From Xanthomonas floridensis (lineage in GTDB: Bacteria; Pseudomonadota; Gammaproteobacteria; Xanthomonadales; Xanthomonadaceae): a stretch of DNA of 64,000 nucleotides. The notes below the pieces were generated by a model that saw nothing but the letters and a program-made list of their open reading frames with translations, did no database searches and was not told where the DNA came from. The translations under genes and the position numbers were made by a program. The stretch is from contig NZ_LXNG01000058.1 in assembly GCF_001642575.1 (NCBI RefSeq), forward strand, positions 1 to 64,000. Direction: 5' to 3'. This document shows, in pieces, positions 45,596-54,302 of this stretch (its first letter is position 1; the number at the start of each line of letters is the position of its first letter).

Positions 45596-45871
45596 TCAGT
45601 GCGACATCGGCAGCGCGGGCTTGCGCACCACGCGGTACTCGGCCTCGACCACCCGCGTCTGCGGCGACGGACGTCGGTTCGACTTGCTCAACAGCTTCCA
45701 GGCGATGCCGCCCAGGATCATCGCTGCGCCAACGAACACGCTGAAGAAGATCAGCACCGCCAGGATGGCCAGGCCTGCGAGGCCCGCTGCAACGCGCACC
45801 AACGGATGGCGCGGCTTGCGTGGCGCAAACAGGTGATGGAGGTTGCCGAATTGGAAGATGCGTGCAGGCAT
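45596..45871 (-). CDS. Small conserved-type membrane protein of unknown function
   Basis: 91 residues, MPARIFQFGNLHHLFAPRK at the start. A single or hairpin hydrophobic segment spans ~30-58 (LVRVAAGLAGLAILAVLIFFSVFVGAAMILGGIAW), followed by a basic tail. I do not recognise a family. The start at 45871 is preferred over 45898 because the longer form adds a poor N-terminus. It is monocistronic on the minus strand. Confidence 0.6.
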   Translation of the reverse strand: MPARIFQFGNLHHLFAPRKPRHPLVRVAAGLAGLAILAVLIFFSVFVGAAMILGGIAWKLLSKSNRRPSPQTRVVEAEYRVVRKPALPMSH

Positions 45872-46133
45872 GGCGGTGGGCTGCCGGGCAGGAAACAAGC
45901 GCGAAGTATCGTTGCGGTTTCATGTCATTGAGTGAAAAGTTCGTTAATTCGAGCGCTGTTTTGTTAAGTGCATCACGCTGCGTGTGCTAACCGGAGTCTG
46001 CCGTAGCGTCTGGATGACTGGTGATGCCGGGTGATCTTGCGCATGGCGCCGGCAGCGACGCGGCGTTGCGTTGCGCACAGAGACGATGCCGGCACATGCC
46101 ACAATCGGCGACCGTTCTTCGCAAGCGTTGCCC

Positions 46134-46475
46134 ATGTCACCGTCCTCACCGACCGCGCTCGCCACCCTGGCGCAGATTCCCGATGCCGGATTTCTGGAAG
46201 TGGAAGCGCTTTGGGAAGACGGCCCGGAGTCGCTGGTGCTGTATCGCGACGGTGCGCAGGTACGCGCATGGTTGAACGTTTGCCCGCATGCCGGACGCAG
46301 GCTGGATTGGGCGCCGGGCCAGTTCCTCAAGACCAAGGAGGGCCATCTGGTCTGCGCTGCGCACGGCGCCGCCTTCGAACTGGCCGCAGGCGAATGCATC
46401 AGTGGCCCGTGTCGCGGTCAATCGCTCGTGGCAGTGCCGGTACGCGTCGACGGTGAGCACGTGGTGCTCGGATAA
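46134..46475 (+). CDS. Rieske [2Fe-2S] ferredoxin-like protein
   Basis: 113 residues. A complete small Rieske domain has cluster ligands C50-P-H52 and C74-A-A-H77, spaced 24 residues as usual. It resembles NirD-like or dioxygenase-ferredoxin Rieske proteins and should transfer electrons in the cytoplasm. There is no adjacent oxygenase or reductase, so the partner is unknown. An upstream in-frame ATG (46071) would add 21 non-conserved residues; the start at 46134 is preferred. Confidence 0.85.
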   Translation: MSPSSPTALATLAQIPDAGFLEVEALWEDGPESLVLYRDGAQVRAWLNVCPHAGRRLDWAPGQFLKTKEGHLVCAAHGAAFELAAGECISGPCRGQSLVAVPVRVDGEHVVLG

Positions 46476-46633
46476 AGGTCGATGACGCCTTGGCGCCGCA
46501 ACCCGATGGCCGGTGCAGCCGGTGCCTGAGGTGTGGAGAGCGACGGCGCAGTCGCAGGCACGTTGGCCTGTGCAAGTGACCTCAGACGGTGACAGCACGT
46601 GCCGGTGTAGTGCCAGCCCGCACCCACCCATCT

Positions 46634-48496
46634 TCAGCGCGCAGCCCACCAGAACATCAGGTTGATCACCGACACCATCACCACGATGTAGATCAGCGAC
46701 AGCGGCGCGCCCACGCGCCACAGTTCGCGCGGTTGATAGTTGGCCGGGCCGGCGACCATCGAGATCACCGGGTTGGAAGCGGTCATCAGGTTATTGGAGG
46801 CCGACAACGCCACGATCAGCGCGAATGCGGTGGGATTGCCGTTGGCCGCCAGCGCCAGGTTGACCGCAATCGGCACCATCACGATGGTCGCGCCGACATG
46901 GCTGATCACCAGCGAAAACGCCGTGGTCAACAGTGCCAGGCTGATTTCCAGCGCCCACACCGGGACGCCTTCGGGCAGGCGGTCGATGGTGTGGCCTGCG
47001 ACCCAGGCCGCGGTGCCGCTGCTGTCCATTGCCCAGCCCAGCGGAATCAGCCCGGCCATCATGAAGATGGTCTTCCAGTTGATCGAGGCGTAGGCCTCGT
47101 CCATGCGCAGCACGCCGCTGACCAGCATGCAGGCCACGCCGGTCATCAGCGTCAGCGCCACCGGCAGGCGCGAGGTCAGCGCAATCAGGATGGTGAAGGC
47201 GAAGATCGCCATCGCAATCTTGAACTTGTGCGGGCGCTGCTCGCCTTTCGGGAAATCGGTGACCGGCACGAAATCGCGGCTTTCCGCTGCCTGCGCCAGA
47301 TCCTGCCAGATGCTGTGAAACACCAGCATATCGCCGGCGCGCAAGGGCACGCTGCGCACGTCCTCGCGGATCACCTGCTTGTCGCGGTTGATGGCAAGCA
47401 GGCTGATGCCGGCCTGCTTGCGCAGCCGCAGCTCGCCGGCGCTCTTGCCGATCAACCGCGAGTTGGGCGGGATCACCGCTTCGGAAATGCCTGCAAGGCT
47501 GGGGTTGAACAGGTCGCCCAGGTTGCGCAACCGCGAGGACATGCGCAGGAAATGGTTCTGCGCAAAGTCGGCAACCTCCTGGCGCTGGCCCATCGCACCC
47601 AGCACGCTGCCGACCCAGATGCGCATGTCCGCCGGCGGCGCAAGCCGGGTGTCGTTGCCGGTTTTCAGCGCCAGCAGCAGCGGGGCGTCGTGAATGGCTT
47701 CGGCTTCGCCCAGGGTCATGCCGACCAGCGGGCTTTCGGCGGTGACGGTGAGCTCGAACACATCGCCATCGATGCCATAGGTCTTGGCGAAATAGCTTTC
47801 GGTGCGCGAGGGGGTGACCCCTTCGTTGATCAGGCGCTCTTCTTCGATCAGCTTGCGGTCGCCGTAGAAGCGGAAGTACAGCAGTGCGGCGATCAGCAGG
47901 GCCACGCCGATCGGCAGCGGCGCGAACATCGTCAACGGCTCGATGCTGGCCATGCCCGAGGGCAGGTTGTTGTTGGCCGACACCAGCAGGTCGTTGAGCA
48001 GGATCAACGGCGAATTGCCCACCATGGTGAGCGCACCGCCCATCACGATGGCCGCGGCGATCGGCAACAACATGCGCTGCAGGGTGAGCCCGGTGCGTGC
48101 AGCAAGGCGCGAGGCGACCGGCAGGTACAAGGCCATCACCGAGGGGTTCTGCATGAACGATGAGTTCAAGCCGGAGATGGCCAGCGTCATCATCATCAGG
48201 CGCTGCTCGCTGCCGTGCGACCGCCGCAACAGCCAGCTGGCCAACCGGTTCAACGCACCGGTGCGCTCCAGCCCCGCGCCAAGGATGGTGGTGGCGATGA
48301 TGCTCATCACCGCATTACCGGAAAACCCGCCGAACAGTTCTTCCGGCGCCACCAGCCCGGTCACGCCCAGCACGACCAGCACGATCAAGGCCACCACGTC
48401 GGCGCGAATGCGCTCGAACAGGAACATCGCCATCGTGAAACCGACCAGCCCGAGGACGAGCTTCATGTCGTTGGTCAGCGTCAGCGCGGTGTCCAT
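46634..48496 (-). CDS. SLC13/DASS-type anion permease with two RCK_C (TrkA-C) domains
   Basis: 620 residues. Two blocks of membrane helices flank a central soluble part with two RCK_C domains (~210-380; VFELTVTAESPLVGMTLGEAEAI and AVIPPNSRLIGKSAGELRLRKQAGISLLAINR). Such proteins carry sulfate, dicarboxylates or similar anions with sodium. Hairpin motifs NSSFMQNPSVMALYLPV and ALSASNNLMTASNP match the family. The start at 48496 (MDTALTL) is taken because everything upstream in the open frame is repeat-derived. Foldback repeat D begins six bases above the start codon. Confidence 0.87.
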   Translation of the reverse strand: MDTALTLTNDMKLVLGLVGFTMAMFLFERIRADVVALIVLVVLGVTGLVAPEELFGGFSGNAVMSIIATTILGAGLERTGALNRLASWLLRRSHGSEQRLMMMTLAISGLNSSFMQNPSVMALYLPVASRLAARTGLTLQRMLLPIAAAIVMGGALTMVGNSPLILLNDLLVSANNNLPSGMASIEPLTMFAPLPIGVALLIAALLYFRFYGDRKLIEEERLINEGVTPSRTESYFAKTYGIDGDVFELTVTAESPLVGMTLGEAEAIHDAPLLLALKTGNDTRLAPPADMRIWVGSVLGAMGQRQEVADFAQNHFLRMSSRLRNLGDLFNPSLAGISEAVIPPNSRLIGKSAGELRLRKQAGISLLAINRDKQVIREDVRSVPLRAGDMLVFHSIWQDLAQAAESRDFVPVTDFPKGEQRPHKFKIAMAIFAFTILIALTSRLPVALTLMTGVACMLVSGVLRMDEAYASINWKTIFMMAGLIPLGWAMDSSGTAAWVAGHTIDRLPEGVPVWALEISLALLTTAFSLVISHVGATIVMVPIAVNLALAANGNPTAFALIVALSASNNLMTASNPVISMVAGPANYQPRELWRVGAPLSLIYIVVMVSVINLMFWWAAR

Positions 48497-48501
48497 TGGG
48501 G

Positions 48502-48620
48502 GCCGGGAATGGGGAGTCGGGAATGGGGAATTGGCAGAGCGAAAATGCGGACGCTGTGGGTTATCCGGGTGACGCGGGCAATTGCCCTGGCGATTCCCCA
48601 TTCCCGATTCCCGATTCCCG
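48502..48620. repeat. Foldback repeat D between the permease start and trmB end
   Basis: GGGAATG/GGGAGTC units at 48502-48532 and inverted GATTCCC units at 48591-48620 flank a 58-bp core. The trmB stop codon lies in the core at 48561. Half of the element is therefore the 3' end of trmB, and the other half is the leader of the permease gene. Confidence 0.9.
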
Positions 48621-49346
48621 GTCGTAGAGCAGATCCCACACCCCGTGCCCAAGCTTCTGGCCGCGGGTTTCGAAATGGGTCTGCGGGCGCCAGGCGGGGC
48701 GTTCGACGTGGCCGCGCGGGCCGGCGCGGTTGACCAGACCGTTGCTGGCGTCGAGCACGTCCCACATCTGTTCGGCGTAGTCGGCCCAGTCGGTGGCGGC
48801 ATGCAGGCGGCCACCATCGCGCAGCTTGCGCACCAATAACTGCGCAAACGCCGGCTGGATCAGGCGACGCTTGTTGTGGCGCTTCTTGTGCCACGGATCG
48901 GGAAAGTAGATGCGTACTTCATCCAGCGCACCATCGGCGATCTCGTGCTCCAGCACTTCCACCGCGTCGTGGTGGTAGAGGCGCACATGCGTGCTGCCGT
49001 CTTCCTCCAGCGCGTTGAGCAGGCGTCCCACGCCGGGCGCATGTACCTCGATGCCGATGTAGTCGCGGCTGGGATCGTGCTGGGCGGCAAAGCGCAAGGC
49101 GGCACCATTGCCGAAACCGATCTCCAGCACCTTGGGCGCGTCGCGCCCGAATGCGGCATCCAGATCGCGCGGCGCTCCGGTGTAGTCCAGCCCGAACCGC
49201 GGCCACAGGTCGTCGAAGGCGCGCTGCTGCGCGGGGGTGAAACGGCCCTGGCGCAACACGAAGCTGCGCACTTGGCGGCGTCCCTCTTCGATGGTGAAGG
49301 GTTTGGGCGGCATCTTGGCGCCGTCGCTGGTAAACGGGTCGGTCAT
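48561..49346 (-). CDS. trmB: tRNA (guanine-N7-)-methyltransferase
   Basis: 261 residues. It methylates G46 of tRNA with S-adenosylmethionine. Marks are the SAM loop LEIGFGNGAALRFA, IGIEVHAPGVGRLL, YFPDPWHKKRHNKRRLI and the C-terminal THFETRGQKLGHGVWDLLYD. The last ~19 residues (RESGIGNGESPGQLPASPG) lie beyond the usual end of the family and are encoded by foldback repeat D. The start MTDPFTSDG at 49346 has a second ATG 11 codons in (MPPKPF), which is also possible. Confidence 0.94.
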   Translation of the reverse strand: MTDPFTSDGAKMPPKPFTIEEGRRQVRSFVLRQGRFTPAQQRAFDDLWPRFGLDYTGAPRDLDAAFGRDAPKVLEIGFGNGAALRFAAQHDPSRDYIGIEVHAPGVGRLLNALEEDGSTHVRLYHHDAVEVLEHEIADGALDEVRIYFPDPWHKKRHNKRRLIQPAFAQLLVRKLRDGGRLHAATDWADYAEQMWDVLDASNGLVNRAGPRGHVERPAWRPQTHFETRGQKLGHGVWDLLYDRESGIGNGESPGQLPASPG

Positions 49347-49420
49347 GAAAGGTCGGTCACGTCAGCAAACACATGCTCCGCACGTGCGCGACAACCACAT
49401 CGCGCCCCACGCAGGAGCTG

Positions 49421-49450
49421 AAAAAAGCCCCTCTCCCACCGGGAGAAGGG
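49421..49450 (-). terminator. Minus-strand terminator in repeat unit 1
   Basis: Read on the minus strand: CCCTTCTCCC, GGT, GGGAGAGGGG, C, then six T. It is the second stop for transcripts leaving thiG and lies about 75 bp before the trmB start. Confidence 0.7.
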
Positions 49451-49561
49451 TTGGGGTGAGGGTACGGGCGAAGCGATGCCGGATCCGACAAGGTCGGTCA
49501 CGTCAGCAGACACGCGCGCCGCGTGTGCGCGACAACCACATCGCACCCCACGCAGGAGCTG

Positions 49562-49591
49562 AAAAAAGCCCCTCTCCCACCGGGAGAGGGG
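49562..49591 (-). terminator. Minus-strand terminator in repeat unit 2
   Basis: Same structure as the one 141 bp away, with a stronger stem (CCCCTCTCCC and GGGAGAGGGG). It is the first terminator met after the thiG stop codon. Confidence 0.75.
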
Positions 49592-49710
49592 GTGGGGTGA
49601 GGGTATGGGCGAAGTGGTACCGGATCCGATCACGCCCATTGTGGAGCGGCCACCGCCTGGCGGTTGCGTAATGCACACGGTCGAACACACAGCGCCAGCA
49701 GACCACCCAC

Positions 49711-50505
49711 TCATCCAATCACGCCATCCACCGGGCTCGATGCCGAGGCATAGCGCTTGCGCGGGATCCGCCCGGCCAGGAACGCCTCGCGACCGGCTTC
49801 GATCGCCTTGCGCATCGCGCTGGCCATCAGGATCGGATGGCGCGCGCCGGCAATGGCGGTGTTCATCAACACGCCGTCGCAGCCCAGCTCCATCGCAATC
49901 GCCGCATCAGAGGCAGTGCCCACACCGGCATCGACGATGATCGGCACCTTGGCGTTTTCGATGATTTCCAGCAGGTTGTACTTGTTCTGGATGCCTAGGC
50001 CCGAACCGATCGGCGCGGCCAGCGGCATCACCGCCACGCAGCCGATCTCTTCCAGCCGCTTGGCCAGGATCGGGTCGTCGGAGGTATAGACCATCACCTC
50101 GAAACCATCGGCCACCAGCTGCTCGGCAGCCTTGAGGGTCTGCACCACGTCCGGATACAGTGTGCGCGCGTCACCCAGCACTTCCAGCTTGGTGAGGTTG
50201 TGGCCATCCAGCAGCTCGCGCGCCAGCCGGCAGGTGCGCACCGCATCGTCGGCGGTGTAGCAGCCGGCGGTGTTGGGCAGCAGCGTGTAGCGCTCCGGCG
50301 GCAGCACATCGAGCAGGTTGGGCGCGTTGGGGTCCTGGCCGATGTTCACGCGGCGGATTGCCACGGTCACGATCTCGGCGGCGGCGGCCTCGGTGGCCAG
50401 GCGGGTTTCGTCCAGGTCCTTGAACTTGCCGGTGCCGGTCAGCAGGCGCGAACGGTAGCGTTTGCCGGCAATCAGCAACGCATCGGAGGGGGCGTGAGTG
50501 GTCAT
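49711..50505 (-). CDS. thiG: Thiazole synthase
   Basis: 264 residues. It forms the thiazole phosphate moiety of thiamin from deoxyxylulose phosphate, dehydroglycine and ThiS thiocarboxylate. Marks are SRLLTGTGKF, EIVTVAIRRVN, LLPNTAGCYTADDAVRTCRLARE, KLEVLGD, VYTSDDPILAKRLEEIGCVAVMPLAAPIGSGLGI, IVDAGVGTASDAAIAMELGCDGVLMNTAIA. The start at 50505 is followed by a typical lead sequence; the open frame upstream is not conserved. thiS is 360 bp upstream on the same strand with an unknown small frame in between. Confidence 0.96.
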   Translation of the reverse strand: MTTHAPSDALLIAGKRYRSRLLTGTGKFKDLDETRLATEAAAAEIVTVAIRRVNIGQDPNAPNLLDVLPPERYTLLPNTAGCYTADDAVRTCRLARELLDGHNLTKLEVLGDARTLYPDVVQTLKAAEQLVADGFEVMVYTSDDPILAKRLEEIGCVAVMPLAAPIGSGLGIQNKYNLLEIIENAKVPIIVDAGVGTASDAAIAMELGCDGVLMNTAIAGARHPILMASAMRKAIEAGREAFLAGRIPRKRYASASSPVDGVIG

Positions 50506-50566
50506 GGCGCGATTATCACCCATCACGCGCGGGTGCGTTGGCTGCCGCGCGAGTGCGTGGTCAGGC

Positions 50567-50869
50567 TCAATCGTCACCGAAGGTCCTGGAACACACGACT
50601 TCGACGTACTTGCCGCAGCGCCCCGCCGTTGCTGCCCAGACGTTGGTGAGCCCCTCCAATGGGATAAAAAGCACCAGGTCCGCGGCGCTGACATCCGGCG
50701 CCAACGCCCCGAAGGCGCCCTCACGAATCAACGGGTACGTGTTGTCGAAAAACTGCTTCACGCCTGCGTGTGCGTCCGGCGCGGTGAGCTGGGTTGAGAA
50801 CCAGTCGAGCGCGTAGCGGACAGTGAGTGTGAAAAGTGGCACCGGTCGCGAGCCTGACCTGGCGGTCAA
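50567..50869 (-). CDS. Hypothetical small protein between thiS and thiG
   Basis: 100 residues if read from the TTG that overlaps the thiS stop (TTGA), or 93 from a GTG further in (VPLFTLTVRYALDWF). Composition is protein-like, with balanced hydrophobics (FFDNTYPLIREGAFGALAPDVSAADLVLFIPLEGLTNVW) and a GC-rich third position. No domain or family is recognised. Its position inside a thiamin pair suggests either a coupled accessory gene or the residue of an insertion. It might also be a fragment. Confidence 0.45.
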   Translation of the reverse strand: MTARSGSRPVPLFTLTVRYALDWFSTQLTAPDAHAGVKQFFDNTYPLIREGAFGALAPDVSAADLVLFIPLEGLTNVWAATAGRCGKYVEVVCSRTFGDD

Positions 50870-51066
50870 CCTCCGCCCAAGGCGTGCACGATCTCCACCA
50901 CGTCGCCCTCGTGCAGTGCGTGCTCGGCATGCCGCCCGCGCGACACGATTTCGCCGTTGACTTCCACCGCCACGCGGCGGTGTGCCAGGCCTTCCTGGTC
51001 CAGCAATGCGGCCAACGGCAGGTTGTCGGGCAGCGTACGCAGGCTGCCGTTGAGTTGAATGTTCAT
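50866..51066 (-). CDS. thiS: Sulfur carrier protein ThiS
   Basis: 66 residues of the ubiquitin-like fold. It starts MNIQLNGSLRTLPDNLPLAALL and ends in EIVHALGGG; the C-terminal Gly-Gly is adenylated and thiocarboxylated to donate sulfur to the thiazole ring. Normal family length. It sits upstream of thiG on the same strand. Confidence 0.95.
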   Translation of the reverse strand: MNIQLNGSLRTLPDNLPLAALLDQEGLAHRRVAVEVNGEIVSRGRHAEHALHEGDVVEIVHALGGG

Positions 51067-51220
51067 GTCATCATTGTCGCATCGCGTGCCGTCCGGGCGC
51101 GCGTTTTTGCGTTATGCGGCACTGCAGCGTGAGCACGGACGGCGGGGATGAAACCATTGCCATTCGCCGGCGTACGTATGCAGGCCGGTCCGGTCCCATC
51201 CACTTCAAGCAGGCACTCCC

Positions 51221-53038
51221 ATGGCTTCAACACTTCGCCCGATCCGCTCCCTGATGGCGGTCGCCATCGCTATTGCGGCCACCCCGGCCATGGCCGAGTC
51301 GGCTTTCGACCGGACCGTGTTTTTCGGTGACAGCCTCACCGACAGCGGTTACTACAACCCGCTGCTGCCGGCCGCTTCGCGCGCTGTCACCGGCAAGTTC
51401 ACCACCAACCCGGGCTGGGTGTGGGCCGAGTATGTCGGCGACCACTTCGGCACCAACGCTGCCCCGAACGGCAACGGACAGACCGGCGACAACTACGCCG
51501 CCGGCGGCGCGCGCATCCAGGCCAGTTCGGTCAGCGCGCTGGGCGCGGCACCGTCGGTGACCAGCCAGATCAACACCTACCTCACCGCCAACGGCGGCCG
51601 CGCCGACCCGAATGCGCTCTACACCGTGTGGGGCGGCGCCAACGACCTGCTCGCCGCGGCTACCGTGCCGGCCCAGGCGCAGGCCATCATCGGCAGCGCA
51701 GTCACCGCCCAGGTCGGTGCCGTGGCCACCCTGCAGAACGCCGGCGCACGGTACGTGATGGTGCCGACCATTCCGGACGTGGGCATCACTCCGCGCTTCC
51801 GTGCTGGCGGTGCCGCCGCAATGGCCCAGGGCACCGGCGCTGCCACCGCCTACAACACCGCATTGTTCAACGGCCTGCAGTCGGCCGGCCTGCGGGTGAT
51901 CCCGGTCGATACCTTCCACATGCTGCAGGAAATCGTCGCCACCCCCGGCACCTACGGTTTTAGCAACGTCACCAGCACCGCCTGCAACCCGGCCGTGCCG
52001 CTGCCGGCCTGCAACCCGACCAGCCTGGTCGCCGCCAATGCGCAGAACACCTATGTGTTTGCCGACGGCATCCACCCGACCACCGCTGTGCACCAGATCC
52101 TGGGCCAGTACGCGATCTCGTTGCTGGAGGCGCCGCGTCTGCAGCAGGTGCTGACCCATTCCGCGCAGGCCGGCGGCCGCGCGCGCGCCGACCAGGTGGC
52201 CTGGCATCTGGACGGCAAGCCGGACGCCGATGGCCTGCGCTGGTGGGGGAGCGTGCGTGGCGACATGCAGCGCTACGACCATGCCGACCTGTACGACGGC
52301 ATGGCGCCGGCCGGCTTGTTCGGTGTGGATTGGACTGCAGGCGACATGGTGTTCGGTGGCTTTGCCGGTTTCGGCCGCATGGACGCCGATTTCGGTAACC
52401 GCAACGGCAGCTTCAAGCAGGACGACACCACGCTGGGCGGCTTCTTCGGCTGGTACACCGGCCCGGTGTGGGTCAACGCCCAGGTCAGCTACAGCTGGCT
52501 GAGCTACGACGTGGACCGCGAAGTGCAGCTCGGGCCGGCCACCCGCGTGCACAGCGGCTCGCCGGACGGCAGCAACCTCACCGCCGCGCTCAACGCCGGG
52601 TATTCGCTGGGCGAAGGCAACGTCAAGTACGGCCCGGTGGCCGGCCTGACCTGGCAGAAGATCAAGCTCGACGGCTACACCGAAAGCAACGAGAGCTCCA
52701 CCGCGCTGGGCTACGCCAATCAGGATATCGACTCGCTGGTCGGGCGCGTCGGCTTCCAGGTGCGTCTGGACGGCGCCATGGTCAAGCCGTACCTGCAGGC
52801 GACCTACGACCACGAGTTCAAGGACGGTGGCGAAGCCAGCGCCTGGCTGCAGTCGATGCCGGAAGTGGGCATGTACACCGTCCCGGGCCAGAACTTCGAC
52901 CGCAACTACGCCACCGTGGTGCTCGGCGCACGTACCGGCCTGTGGGGCCTGCAGAGCAACATCGGCCTGAGCACCACCACGGCCCAGCGCAGCGCCCGCG
53001 ATGCCACCTTGTTCGTGAACTTCAGCGGCAGCTTCTGA
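51221..53038 (+). CDS. GDSL-type autotransporter esterase (EstA-like)
   Basis: 605 residues. A signal peptide (to PAMAES) is followed by a GDSL/SGNH lipase passenger: nucleophile S38 in FFGDSLTDSG, oxyanion residues in NYAAGGA and VWGGANDLL, and D282/H285 in ADGIHPT. The C-terminal ~270 residues form a 12-strand autotransporter barrel (WWGSVRGDMQRYDHADLYDGMAP ...) ending in NFSGSF. It should be displayed on the cell surface and hydrolyse esters or lipids. Type II secretion is not needed. Confidence 0.93.
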   Translation: MASTLRPIRSLMAVAIAIAATPAMAESAFDRTVFFGDSLTDSGYYNPLLPAASRAVTGKFTTNPGWVWAEYVGDHFGTNAAPNGNGQTGDNYAAGGARIQASSVSALGAAPSVTSQINTYLTANGGRADPNALYTVWGGANDLLAAATVPAQAQAIIGSAVTAQVGAVATLQNAGARYVMVPTIPDVGITPRFRAGGAAAMAQGTGAATAYNTALFNGLQSAGLRVIPVDTFHMLQEIVATPGTYGFSNVTSTACNPAVPLPACNPTSLVAANAQNTYVFADGIHPTTAVHQILGQYAISLLEAPRLQQVLTHSAQAGGRARADQVAWHLDGKPDADGLRWWGSVRGDMQRYDHADLYDGMAPAGLFGVDWTAGDMVFGGFAGFGRMDADFGNRNGSFKQDDTTLGGFFGWYTGPVWVNAQVSYSWLSYDVDREVQLGPATRVHSGSPDGSNLTAALNAGYSLGEGNVKYGPVAGLTWQKIKLDGYTESNESSTALGYANQDIDSLVGRVGFQVRLDGAMVKPYLQATYDHEFKDGGEASAWLQSMPEVGMYTVPGQNFDRNYATVVLGARTGLWGLQSNIGLSTTTAQRSARDATLFVNFSGSF

Positions 53039-53073
53039 TCCACGCGCTGCCGATCACGCAGCACACGTCACAC

Positions 53074-53099
53074 ACGAGGGCCGGGCAACCGGCCCTCGT
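53074..53099 (+). terminator. Terminator-like hairpin after the autotransporter gene
   Basis: Perfect 11-bp stem ACGAGGGCCGG (53074-53084) and CCGGCCCTCGT (53089-53099) closed by a GCAA tetraloop. There is no T-run. It lies 36 bp after the stop codon. Confidence 0.6.
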
Positions 53100-53154
53100 C
53101 GCGTCTGCACATTGCGCCCGACACCCGCACCCGCCTAAACTCTGCCAACGCCAC

Positions 53155-53228
53155 GCGGGCGTAGCTCAATGGTAGAGCTGTAGCTTCCCAAGCTACTGAC
53201 GAGGGTTCGATTCCCTTCGCCCGCTCCA
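53155..53228 (+). tRNA. tRNA-Gly, anticodon CCC
   Basis: 74 nt with encoded CCA. Acceptor GCGGGCG (53155-53161) pairs with CGCCCGC (53218-53224), discriminator U, CCA at 53226-53228. D arm GCTC-AATGGTA-GAGC. Anticodon stem GTAGC/GCTAC encloses loop TTCCCAA with anticodon CCC at 53187-53189, reading GGG. T arm GAGGG-TTCGATT-CCCTT. Confidence 0.96.
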
Positions 53229-53606
53229 GAGCTTCTACTCAGCCCGTAACTACTTGATTGAGTTGTATATTCAGGCCGATTGATGATTTCGGGCGATGCC
53301 CTTCGAGGTCTCAATCGAGGTATCAATCTTGCCCAAGGCTCTGATGATGTCGCGCTCGGCCGGCCGGTATGCGCGCTTCTTTGGTCATACTGATCTTCGA
53401 GCCCGGATTGGCTAGTGCCATCTCGCCCGGGCTTTCGGAACCCTCGCGGGCATAAGCTCCCAAGCAGATGACAACCAGACGAATAGTCGTGCTTCCAGGC
53501 TCGATTATTGGCGTTTGAACGGACGTGGCTTGGCACGGGCTCACCCGTACTGATAACCAAGGCAAAAAACGAAGAATTCAGGGCGCCGAGAGTTGCACGC
53601 GCCTGT
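53229..53606. other. 378 bp downstream of tRNA-Gly, no supportable gene
   Basis: Minus-strand frames such as 53323-53565 are open but show no recognised domain. One alternative minus-strand frame reads KRAYRPAERDIIRALGKIDTS and could be a fragment of a lost gene. I found no second copy of the tRNA 3' end, so integration is unproven. Confidence 0.35.
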
Positions 53607-54011
53607 CTACCGGCCACCCTGAAATTTGAAGGTGAAACGAGCAGCAGACGCCTGGATGGCTTTTCCATCAAAAGGCGCAGGTGTCGCCTCCACCAGCGCC
53701 AACATGCCATCGGCGACGGGGACCGGAGTCCCCAACGTGAGGTCGACTTGCTTCGACCAACCGCCGCCAAACACGGTCGCCCTGACAATCATCCGTCCAG
53801 CGTGGATGCATTGAACGTTGGCCGGGCAACGGCTGTCCTCGATGACACGGTCGGGGCGCACCCTGGGGCCGTCTAGGGCTGCAATCTCTCCCAGTCGCAC
53901 AGGCCCTTCAACCGGGCGGCTCGTGCCGGTGCCGGACGCCATGCACCCTGCAAGTGGGAGGGCAAGCAGAGGTGCAAGCGTCAACGCGCACAGGGGGCGA
54001 CTACGTTTCAT
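53607..54011 (-). CDS. Putative lipoprotein of unknown function
   Basis: 134 residues. The signal MKRSRPLCALTLAPLLALPLAGC ends in a lipobox (LAGC, Cys23). A mature domain of ~110 residues contains two Cys (SRCPANVQC) and beta-rich sequence (GRMIVRATVFGGGWSKQVDLTLGTPVPVADGMLALVEATPAP). It ends ARFTFKFQ. It resembles small conserved lipoproteins that bind no known ligand; I cannot name a family with certainty. It lies alone, minus strand, downstream of the tRNA. Confidence 0.7.
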   Translation of the reverse strand: MKRSRPLCALTLAPLLALPLAGCMASGTGTSRPVEGPVRLGEIAALDGPRVRPDRVIEDSRCPANVQCIHAGRMIVRATVFGGGWSKQVDLTLGTPVPVADGMLALVEATPAPFDGKAIQASAARFTFKFQGGR

Positions 54012-54302
54012 GGCGATGTTCCTGCTCGCGTGGCTTGGGGACGCAGACGCCTGCCCTTGGTCGTCGTCCGCGGGGCAGGACAATGGAACTCCAATGGCGC
54101 GCTGCCTGGAAGTGGGCGGAGGCAGCGTATGCATGGAGTGCTTGATCCTATCGTCCGCCAGGCGTGCTTGACCTGGCAAATTGGGTGTTGAACTCGTGAT
54201 CTGGCCGCTTCGCAAGGTGCCGACGTGCAGCGACGTGTCGTTCTCCTGTGCCGGGCACGGTGTCCGCTAGTATCGCGATGTCTCATTCACTGAAAACACC
54301 TC

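Larger units (their letters stand above)
49349..49630. repeat. Tandem duplication, two 141-bp units with terminators
   Basis: Unit 1 (49349-49489) and unit 2 (49490-49630) align without gaps, with scattered substitutions. Each contains AAAAAAGCCCCTCTCCC, ACC, GGGAGA and GGGGTGAGGGTA. On the minus strand this is a hairpin followed by a run of six T residues, so both units carry a minus-strand terminator downstream of thiG. Confidence 0.9.

Noticed and set aside
46589..48163. 524-residue plus-strand frame opposite the permease gene
   Set aside because: Composition (His/Gln/Arg-rich) is typical of antisense frames; the permease gene is convincing.
53206..53606. Prophage or island attachment site at tRNA-Gly
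   Set aside because: No second copy of the tRNA 3' end and no integrase found in the window.
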